A stretch of 64,000 nt of DNA from Euzebya sp. (GTDB lineage Bacteria; Actinomycetota; Nitriliruptoria; Euzebyales; Euzebyaceae): the NCBI RefSeq assembly GCF_964222135.1, contig NZ_CAXQBR010000026.1, positions 1 to 64,000 on the forward strand, in the 5' to 3' direction. Shown here one piece after another: positions 57,190-64,000 of this stretch (the first letter of the stretch is position 1; each line of letters begins with the position of its first letter). The translations under genes and the position numbers were made by a program. The notes beneath the pieces are model-generated. The model was given only the letters and a program-made list of their open reading frames with translations. It searched no databases and was not told where the DNA came from.

Positions 57190-59587
57190 GGACCCCCGCG
57201 GGCACGTCGCCCCGGTCGCGTCGCCGCTCGACCAGCCGAGCGGTCAGGGCCTCCGGCGCGGCCGGACGACCCAGCAGGAACCCCTGCACGCGGTCGCAGC
57301 CGAGCGCGGCGACGGTCTCGAGCTGCGCGGCGGTCTCCACGCCCTCCGCCACGACCCCCAGGTCGAGGGCGCGGGCCATGGACGTGATCGCCTCCAGCAT
57401 GTGCCGGTCGGCGTCCTCGGTCCCCCGACGGCTGATGAACGAGCGGTCGATCTTCAGCTCGTCCACCGGGAGGGTGTGGAGGTAGGCGAGGGAGGAGTAG
57501 CCGGTGCCGAAGTCGTCGATGGCGATCTGGACGCCGAGGTCGCGGAGCCGGTGGAGGTCGCGGGTGACCTGCGCAGACGTGCCCACGACCGAGGACTCGG
57601 TGATCTCGAGGCACAGCTGGGTGGGCGGCACGCCGGTCTCGGCGAGCACCGACGCGACCTCGCTCGGCAGGTCGCGGTCGCGGAGCTGCGCGGCGGCGAC
57701 GTTCACCGAGACCCTGATGGGGTGGCCGGCCGCCCCCCAGGCGGCAGCCTGCCGGCAGGCGTCGCGGAGCACCACCCGGCCGATGTCGAGGATCTGGCCG
57801 TTGGCTTCGGCGACGCCGATGAAGTCGAGGGGCGGGACGACGCCGCGGGCCGGGTGGCGCCAGCGGACCAGCGCCTCGGCGCCGACGATCCGGCCGGAGT
57901 CGACGTCGAGGACGGGTTGGTACTCGACGAACAGCTCGTCGCGCTCGAGGGCCAGGGCCAGGTCCCGCTCGACCTCGAGGTGGGCGGCGGCGTAGGCGGT
58001 CATGGAGGGGTCGAAGACCACCCAGGGCTGGCTGGTCCGCGTGGCGTGCGACAGGGCCGCGTAGGCGTCGCGGAGCAGGTGGTCCGGCGCCGCGTGGGGT
58101 CCGCGTCCATGGGTCACCCCGATCGTGGGCTGCACGGCGACGCCGGACATCGCCGGGTCGGGATCCGCGTCCGGGTCGACGGCGCCGGCGAGGAACGGCG
58201 CTTCGAACGCCTCCTGGACGGCGGAGACGATCCGGATGCCCGCCGCGCCGTCGGCGTCCGGCAGCAGGACGACCAGGACGTCGTCGTGGCCGCGCGCCAG
58301 CAGTCCCCCGGCGGGGACGACCGCGCCGAGGCGGCCGGCGGCCTCGGCCAGGAGCGCGGCAGCGGCGGCGTACCCGCGGCTCTGGGTGACCAGGCCGATG
58401 CGGCTCGACCCGATGGCGACCAGCGAGGCGCCGTGCCGGGCCTCGGGGTCCTCCAGCGCGGCGCCGACGGCGTGGAGGAGCGCGGTGGCGTTCGGCAGCC
58501 CGGTCTCGAGGTCGTGGGTCGTCCGGTGGTGCAGCTGCGCCTCGTGGCCGGCCCGGATGTCGAGCATGGCGTTGACCTGGGCGGCCAGCTCGGTCAGCTC
58601 GGCCGTGCCGCCGGGGTCGACGTGGGCACTCGCCGGATCCCGGCTGCCGGCCACGACCGCCGCGGTGATGCGGCGGAGGGGGGCGGCGACCCGGCGGTCG
58701 AGCACGAAGGCCGCCAGCGCCACGAAGGCGAGGGCGACGACGCCGACCAGGATCTCGCGCCACAGCACGTCGCGCGCGATCCCCACGACCACGTCGCGTG
58801 GCACCGCCGCGGTGATCGCCCAGGGCGTGCCGCCCACGTCGGCGGTGGCCTGGTAGAGCCGCTCGCCGGCGTCGACGCGCCAGTCGCCGCGCGGGCTGCG
58901 GGGCACGTCGTCGACACCGTCGCCGACCCCGATCGGGCTGGCGGGCGAGGCGGACACGACCTGCCGACGCTCGGTGTCGACGACGGTGACGACCGCGTCG
59001 CCAGCGCCGGGGAGCACCTCGGTCATGGCCGTGGCGGTCTCGTCGACGAACATGAGGTTGACGACGACGCCCGCGGGATCGCCGTCGGGCCCGAGCGGGG
59101 CGCCGACGGCCACGACGGGACGGGCGGTCAGCCCGTCGACGCCGTCCCAGACGACGGTCGTCCCGTCGGCGGCGAGCACCTGCGCCAGCCACGCCTGATC
59201 GGCGTGCACGCCGGGTTCGCGTGCCGCCGGGTCGTCGGTGGAGGTGCAGGTGATCGTCCCGTCGGCGGTGACCAGCTCGAGGCGGAGGGTCGGGAAGACC
59301 CCGGCGCCCTGGGTGGCCAGGCTGCAGGCGTCGTTCGGGACCAGGCCGTCGACGAGGTTCGGCTGCGCCAAGAGGCCGTCGACGATCTGGACGGACTGGT
59401 CGACGGTGGTGGTGACGGCCTCTGCGGCCTGCCCGGTCACCACGGCCATGTCGTCGAGGGTCTGGGCGCGGGTGGTCCGATCGGTCCACACGAACCCGTA
59501 GGCGCTGGCGGCCAGCACCGCGACGGCAGCCGTGGCCACGATCAGCACGAGGTACGTGCGCACCGACCACCGGCTCTGCCTCACCAC
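57182..59587 (-). CDS. Membrane c-di-GMP phosphodiesterase (degenerate GGDEF-EAL)
   Basis: About 801 aa. Two transmembrane helices flank an extracytoplasmic Cache-like sensor (roughly residues 30-300), followed by HAMP, GGDEF and EAL domains. The GGDEF signature is degraded to ARGHDDV, so no cyclase activity is expected. The EAL domain keeps EALVRWRHP (near 570), DDFGTGYSS and EGVET, so it should hydrolyse c-di-GMP. The start is uncertain: GTG at 59587 gives a short tail before helix 1; ATG at 59641 is an alternative. Confidence 0.88.
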   Translation of the reverse strand: MVRQSRWSVRTYLVLIVATAAVAVLAASAYGFVWTDRTTRAQTLDDMAVVTGQAAEAVTTTVDQSVQIVDGLLAQPNLVDGLVPNDACSLATQGAGVFPTLRLELVTADGTITCTSTDDPAAREPGVHADQAWLAQVLAADGTTVVWDGVDGLTARPVVAVGAPLGPDGDPAGVVVNLMFVDETATAMTEVLPGAGDAVVTVVDTERRQVVSASPASPIGVGDGVDDVPRSPRGDWRVDAGERLYQATADVGGTPWAITAAVPRDVVVGIARDVLWREILVGVVALAFVALAAFVLDRRVAAPLRRITAAVVAGSRDPASAHVDPGGTAELTELAAQVNAMLDIRAGHEAQLHHRTTHDLETGLPNATALLHAVGAALEDPEARHGASLVAIGSSRIGLVTQSRGYAAAAALLAEAAGRLGAVVPAGGLLARGHDDVLVVLLPDADGAAGIRIVSAVQEAFEAPFLAGAVDPDADPDPAMSGVAVQPTIGVTHGRGPHAAPDHLLRDAYAALSHATRTSQPWVVFDPSMTAYAAAHLEVERDLALALERDELFVEYQPVLDVDSGRIVGAEALVRWRHPARGVVPPLDFIGVAEANGQILDIGRVVLRDACRQAAAWGAAGHPIRVSVNVAAAQLRDRDLPSEVASVLAETGVPPTQLCLEITESSVVGTSAQVTRDLHRLRDLGVQIAIDDFGTGYSSLAYLHTLPVDELKIDRSFISRRGTEDADRHMLEAITSMARALDLGVVAEGVETAAQLETVAALGCDRVQGFLLGRPAAPEALTARLVERRRDRGDVPAGVRA

Positions 59588-59691
59588 CTCTGCTTCACCA
59601 CGTCCGCGGAGCCCCTCTCGACACGTCGACGGCCGACCCATCGCCAGGTGCATCGACCTACGGTGCGTCGGCCTTGAGCGACTGCCGGTCG

Positions 59692-59727
59692 GGATCTCAC
59701 ACCCTGAGGCTATGAGATCCGGTCTCA
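59692..59727. promoter_or_regulatory. Operator-like palindromes around the EAL gene promoter
   Basis: GGATCTCA (59692-59699) and TGAGATCC (59713-59720) are exact complements 13 bp apart. A minus-strand -10 box TAGCCT (59712-59707) lies between them. TGAGA (59713-59717) also pairs with TCTCA (59723-59727). Three half-sites around a -10 box fit a repressor operator for the EAL-kinase operon. Confidence 0.5.
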
Positions 59728-59798
59728 TCATGCCCAGAACCGGCGGCGGTCCCGGCCACGTGGGTGACCGGGACCGCGCTGTCAGCCGACCGTCGTGA

Positions 59799-62021
59799 TC
59801 AGCTGCGGGCCGTGGTGGTGGACGTGACGATGTTGGAGGGGTCGGACTCCTGTGGACCCAGGGTCTGGGTGGCGTACAGGTGGTACTCCGTCTCCGGGGT
59901 CAGGCCGTCGAGGACGACCTGCATCCCCTCGGTCTCGGGGTCGGTGTCGGCGGCGTCGCCGAGCAGGACCTCGTCGCTCTCCGGGTCGGCGGCCGGGTCC
60001 TCACCCTCCGCCGGCTCCGCGGCCTGGTAGATCGTCACGACCGCCTCGGGGTCGAGGTCGGTGAGGGTGAGGGTGATCGACGTGTCGGTCACGGACTCCT
60101 CGGCTGCCGTCGGGGCGGTCGGGGTGGCGTCCTCGATGCAGAGGGTGTCGGTGCCCTCGGGGTCGGCGGCCGACGAGCCGTCGATCTGGTCGCCGACGGT
60201 CAGGACGGCCAGGAGCTCCTCGACGGTGATGTCTTCGGAGCCGTCACAGGCGCCCAGCGGACCGGGCGAGGGGGTGTTGAGCGGCGCGTCGGCCTCGTCG
60301 ACGACCTGGATCGCGTCGTCGTCGTCGGGGGTGTAGGTGGCGTCCGCGGTGGCGAAGACGCCGGTCTCGTAGTCGACGTACAGGATGTCGGCGTCCTGCA
60401 GGCCGACCGTGCCGTCAGCCGCCGGGGGGAGGACGCGGGTCGGGCCGCCGACGCCGTACAGCTCCTCCTCGATCGGGGTGCCGTCCTCGTCGAGGTCCAG
60501 CGCGCCGTCCTCGTCGGCGTCGACGAACACGACCTCGACGACCTCGTCGAAGGTGTCGCCGCCGACGGTGAAGGTGAGGGTGCCGTCCTCGGCGGGCTCG
60601 GCGGTCTGCACGTCGTCGGCCGTGGCGACGTCCTCGCCGTTGACCTGCGGGATCGTCGCGTCGGTGTCGCCGAGGCCGGCAGCGGTGCCGTCCTCGCTGG
60701 CGGTGAAGGTGGCGTCCGCGCCGGCCTCGGACACCTGGACGTTCTCGGCCGGGACCAGCGCGATCGTGTAGGTGGTGCCGGCCTCCAGCTCGGTGGCGGT
60801 GAACTCGCGGGTCTCCTCACCCTGTGCCTCGCCCGGCTCGGCGGGGGTGACGGTGAGGTCCTGGCCATCGGTGGCGGGGCCGTCGGTCTCGGTGACGACG
60901 GTCAGCTCGAGGATCTCCGCGGCCTCCTCGCACTGGCCGTCGGGGGCGGTCGGGCCGCAGATCAGGCTGTAGGCGGTCGTGTCGGCCTGGGCGAAGCCGG
61001 GTGCGTCCACGTCGGGCAGGGGGGACTCGTCGCCGGCCAGGAACTCCGCGGTCGGCGCGGGCAGGGCGTCGGTGGCGGAGTTGGCCAGGACGACCGGAGC
61101 GCCGTTCGCGCCAGCCAGGGCGGCCGCGGAGAACCCGTCGGCCCAGGCGTCGGCGCTCTGGCCGTCGACCAGGATGCTCAGCCCGGCGTCGTCGTGGGTG
61201 GCGTAGCCGCGCTCGGCGGCGATGGCGACCGCGGTGTCGAAGCGGGTGTCCCCCTCGACGCGGGTGACCTCGCCGGCCAGATCGTCGGCCTCGGCCTCGA
61301 CCTCGGCGCTGACCGCGTCGGTGCCGCCGACGACGTACACCTGGGCGTAGGAGGCAGCCTCCATGTGGGCGGCGGTCGAGGCGGTCAGGACGTCGGTCTG
61401 GGTGAACAGGACGGCCCAGCCGTTCTCCGCGGCCCACGCGGCGGCGGCGATGGTGTCGGCGAAGGCCTGGGTGGCGTCGCCGCCCTCGGTGCCGAACCCG
61501 CGGACGAGGAGGGCGGTGTCGGCGTCGACGGTCTCGGCGACCGCGACGGCGGTCTCGGTGCGGGTCTCGCCCTCGAACCGGTTGACGGTGTAGCCAGCGG
61601 CCTCGAGCTCGTCGACCACGGACTGCTCGATGGCGTTCTCGCCGCCGAGGACGTGGACGGTGGTAGGCGCGAGCCGGCTCAGCTCGGCGGCGACCCGCTC
61701 GTCGAGGGCGTCGCCGGGGGTCAGCAGGAGCGGTCGGCCGGTGGTGCCGTCGGTGCCGTCGCCGGCCTGCAGGCCGCCGGAGGCGAGGTTGTCGGCGAAC
61801 AGGTCCTCGCGGCCGAGGAGGACCTCGTCGGCGCCGTCGGGGAAGGCCAGCTCGGACCAGTCGATGGCGATGGCGACGTTGTCCTCGGCGTCGAGGGCGA
61901 GCGCCTGGTCACCGCCCTGGGCGGAGGCGGGTGGGGCGGCGGCGACGAGCAGCGCGGCGATCAGCGCCACGACGGCGGTGAGCGCGAGCGACGTCAGTCG
62001 CCTGGTGGGCGTGGTGGACAT
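59799..62021 (-). CDS. CWB2 protein with C-terminal fibronectin-III-like domain
   Basis: 740 aa. Signal peptide (1-35), three CWB2 repeats (about 45-350; DLFADNLASGGLQ, VHVLGGENAIEQ, VYVVGGTDAVSA) ending in a longer C-x8-C pair. A DUF-like acidic middle follows with EF-hand-like DADEDGALDLDEDGT, which may bind calcium, and a fibronectin type III-like end (about 645-740; TLTDLDPEAVV, LDGLTPETEYHLYA). The ATG at 62021 has AGGAGG 4 nt upstream. Confidence 0.88.
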   Translation of the reverse strand: MSTTPTRRLTSLALTAVVALIAALLVAAAPPASAQGGDQALALDAEDNVAIAIDWSELAFPDGADEVLLGREDLFADNLASGGLQAGDGTDGTTGRPLLLTPGDALDERVAAELSRLAPTTVHVLGGENAIEQSVVDELEAAGYTVNRFEGETRTETAVAVAETVDADTALLVRGFGTEGGDATQAFADTIAAAAWAAENGWAVLFTQTDVLTASTAAHMEAASYAQVYVVGGTDAVSAEVEAEADDLAGEVTRVEGDTRFDTAVAIAAERGYATHDDAGLSILVDGQSADAWADGFSAAALAGANGAPVVLANSATDALPAPTAEFLAGDESPLPDVDAPGFAQADTTAYSLICGPTAPDGQCEEAAEILELTVVTETDGPATDGQDLTVTPAEPGEAQGEETREFTATELEAGTTYTIALVPAENVQVSEAGADATFTASEDGTAAGLGDTDATIPQVNGEDVATADDVQTAEPAEDGTLTFTVGGDTFDEVVEVVFVDADEDGALDLDEDGTPIEEELYGVGGPTRVLPPAADGTVGLQDADILYVDYETGVFATADATYTPDDDDAIQVVDEADAPLNTPSPGPLGACDGSEDITVEELLAVLTVGDQIDGSSAADPEGTDTLCIEDATPTAPTAAEESVTDTSITLTLTDLDPEAVVTIYQAAEPAEGEDPAADPESDEVLLGDAADTDPETEGMQVVLDGLTPETEYHLYATQTLGPQESDPSNIVTSTTTARS

Positions 62022-62121
62022 GCATCCTCCTGTGGTGGGGTGTGCGGGTTCCTCGCGGGTCTCAACGAGGAGACGTCCGCCAGCGCACGGTCCCGCGTTG
62101 GACGGCCGGACAGGGTGGGCG

Positions 62122-62547
62122 TCAGCGGGGAGACCACAGGGGGACGTCCAGCTTGCGGTAGGTCCCCGTCGCGCGGTGGTCCCTGGTGACCAGCGGAAGC
62201 CGGTGGTGCAGCGCCGTCGCACCGACGAGTGCGTCGTACACCGCCCCGCCGGCGATCCCCAGGTGCGCCAGTCGTTCGCGGAGGGCGGCGGTGGCCCCCT
62301 CGTCGAGAAAGCGCGTGGCCGGGAAGTTCGCCGTGAGCAGCCGCTGGGTCGCCGACGGGCTGCGGCGCAACGGCGCGGGCAGCCTGGTCAGCACCGAGTA
62401 GGTCTCGAACGCCGCATGTCCGGCGAGACCGAGGGTTCGTCCGCGGAGACCGTCGCGAACCTCCGCGTGGTCCTCGTGATCGCTGACCACGAGGGGCACC
62501 GCCACGCTGGTGTCGACGAGCAGCGCGGCGTCAGCGGCGGTCGGCAT
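62122..62547 (-). CDS. PIN-domain toxin VapC
   Basis: 141 aa. PIN acidic residues appear in LLVDTSVAVPL, AFETYSVLTRL, VYDALVGATAL and VTRDHRA. The ATG at 62547 overlaps the antitoxin gene by 17 nt; an earlier start is possible. It should be a toxic RNase kept in check by the AbrB-type partner. Confidence 0.87.
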   Translation of the reverse strand: MPTAADAALLVDTSVAVPLVVSDHEDHAEVRDGLRGRTLGLAGHAAFETYSVLTRLPAPLRRSPSATQRLLTANFPATRFLDEGATAALRERLAHLGIAGGAVYDALVGATALHHRLPLVTRDHRATGTYRKLDVPLWSPR

Positions 62548-62764
62548 CCCGCAGGGCCCGCACCACGTCGGCATCGATCCCGGTTCCCGTGGGCGGGATG
62601 ACCAGGCGGCCCTCGACCTCCACCAGCTCGTCAGAGGTCACAGGCTCGACGCGCAGGGCGGTCCCGTCCGCGGTCAGCTCGACCTCTCCCGGCCGGAGAC
62701 CCAGCCGATCGCGCAGGGGCTTCGGGATGACCAACCGGCCTGCCTTGTCGATGGTTGCACGCAT
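62531..62764 (-). CDS. AbrB/MazE-type antitoxin
   Basis: 77 aa. SpoVT-AbrB fold: MRATIDKAGRLVIPKPLRDR then LGLRPGEVELTADGTALRVEP. The C-terminal half would bind the PIN toxin. The longer frame upstream overlaps the ATPase remnant and is not used. It is divergent from that remnant. Confidence 0.88.
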   Translation of the reverse strand: MRATIDKAGRLVIPKPLRDRLGLRPGEVELTADGTALRVEPVTSDELVEVEGRLVIPPTGTGIDADVVRALRDADRR

Positions 62765-62791
62765 GGCATCGACGCTACCACCCGCGAACCA

Positions 62792-63991
62792 GGTGCGAAG
62801 GGCGTGGGGAAGACGGCGACGTGCCTGGAGCGCGCTCGGACGACCGTGTTGCTCGACGATCCGGACCGCCGCGCCATCGTCGCCGCGGACCCGGCCCGGG
62901 TCCTCGAGTCCCTCGCTCCGGTTCTGTTGGACGAGTGGCAGCACCTCCCCCGGTTGTGGGACGACGTCCGTCGACGCGTCGACGGTGGTGCCGAACCGGG
63001 GTCGTACCTGCTGACCGGTAGCGCCTCCCCGGACCGCGGCGGCGGGCGCCACTCGGGTGCAGGCCGGATCGTCAGCGTCCGGATGCGTCCCCTGAGCCTC
63101 GCCGAACGCGGTCTGGCCGTGCCATCGGTGAGCCTCGAGGTGCTGGCGAGTGGGGGGCGCTCCGCGGTGGGCGGCGAGTGCGACGTCGACCTGGAGCGGT
63201 ACGTCGATGAGATCCTCGCCAGCGGTCTTCCGGGCATCCGGCCTCACGCCGGACGAGCTCGCCAGGCGCTCCTCGACGGCTACCTCGACCGGATCGTCGA
63301 GCGCGACTTCCCGCAGGCCGGCCACGACCTGCGCAACCCCGCGGCCCTCCGCCGCTGGCTGACCGCGTACGCCGGCGCCACCGGCACCCAGGCCGCCTAC
63401 GAGACCATCCGGGACGCGGCGTCCTCGGGGCAGGGGAACCCGCCGGCGCGGACGACGGTCCAGCCCTACATGGATGTGCTCGAACGCCTGTGGATCCTCG
63501 ATCCCGTGCCTGCGTGGATGCCCACACGCTCACGGCTGACCCGGTTGACCCAGCCCCCGACGCACCACCTGGCTGATCCCGCCCTGGCGGCGCGGCTCCT
63601 CGGCGTCGGGGCGGGGCAGCTGCTGGACGGCCGGTCCGGCGCCATGTCGATGCCGCGCGACGGGACGCTGCTCGGGGCGCTCTTCGAGTCCCTGGTCGCC
63701 CAGTCCATCCGCGTCTACGCCCAGGCCGCGGGGGCACGGGTCGGTCACCTCCGCACCAAGGGTGGTGCGCGGGAGGTCGACCTACTCGTCATCCGCGACG
63801 ACGACCGAGTCGTGGCGATCGAGGTCAAGCTGTCACAGACGGTGGACGACCACGACGTCCGACACCTCCGCTGGCTCGCCGATCAGCTCGGCGACGGACT
63901 CCTGGACGCGCTCGTCGTCACCACCGGTCACGAGGCCTACCGTCGGCCGGACGGGATCGCGGTGGTGCCTGCGGCGCTGCTCGGCACGTGA
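62792..63991 (+). pseudogene. 5'-truncated AAA ATPase of the DUF4143 family
   Basis: About 399 codons remain. The reading frame enters at a P-loop (GAKGVGKTAT) that in intact relatives is preceded by about 25-30 residues, continues through LLDEWQHLP (Walker B), LLTGSASP and MRPLSLAERGL, and ends in a restriction-enzyme-like DUF4143 fold (EVDLLVIRDDDRVVAIEVKLS). No ATG, GTG or TTG lies between the end of the antitoxin gene and the P-loop, so the start is lost. The rest of the frame looks intact, so the loss is probably recent. Confidence 0.7.
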
Positions 63992-64000
63992 GGCGAACCG

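Overview
The window is very GC-rich, densely packed DNA from a high-GC Gram-positive bacterium (Actinomycetota). Three things point to the Nitriliruptoria/Euzebya/Egibacter part of the phylum: five cell-wall-binding-repeat-2 (CWB2) surface proteins, an actinobacterial shikimate/efp/nusB gene order, and a complete-looking type IV pilus (T4P) locus in a monoderm. The taxon is inferred from gene content only. No rRNA, tRNA, CRISPR array or insertion sequence was seen.

Layout. (1) 0.2-30.6 kb is one minus-strand block of about 30 genes. At its two ends is the housekeeping series alaS-ruvX-mltG-aroE ... aroC-aroK-aroB-pepQ-efp-nusB-methyltransferase. Between aroE and aroC lies a ~19.5 kb pilus locus. 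In transcription order it runs: DUF4388 protein, MglA-like GTPase, pilB, pilT (with an N-terminal MshEN domain), three minor-pilin-like genes, pilC, a cyclic-di-GMP-I (GEMM-I) riboswitch, two pilins, pilM2N2O2 and a PilP-position protein ending in an LAATG sorting signal, a BldC-like regulator, then pilM1N1O1 and a PilP-like protein. No prepilin peptidase or sortase is present in the window. (2) 30.6-45 kb holds sppA, a NagZ-like lipoprotein, a septum-formation-type membrane protein, NUDIX hydrolases, menB, an LADTG-anchored protein, a stand-alone receiver protein, CWB2 proteins, an M15 peptidase, nudC and galE. (3) 45-51.4 kb has two large divergent CWB2 proteins. (4) 51.4-55.2 kb is a translationally coupled cassette: vapB, vapC, then three genes resembling WbpE, WbpB and WbpD for a diacetamido-uronic acid nucleotide sugar. 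(5) 55.2-59.7 kb encodes a hybrid histidine kinase and a membrane GGDEF(degenerate)-EAL protein. (6) 59.8-64 kb has a fifth CWB2 protein, an AbrB/PIN toxin-antitoxin pair and a 5'-truncated DUF4143 ATPase gene.

How it fits together. The pilus locus carries c-di-GMP inputs at two levels: a riboswitch before the pilins and MshEN domains on both PilB and PilT. A probable c-di-GMP phosphodiesterase (EAL) lies 35 kb away. Two PilMNO sets with PilP-position paralogues of different C-termini suggest two alternative alignment complexes, one possibly tied to the wall by sortase. Many transcription units outside operons appear leaderless, with a TAnnnT box 6-9 nt before the start codon. This gives an internal rule for choosing starts.
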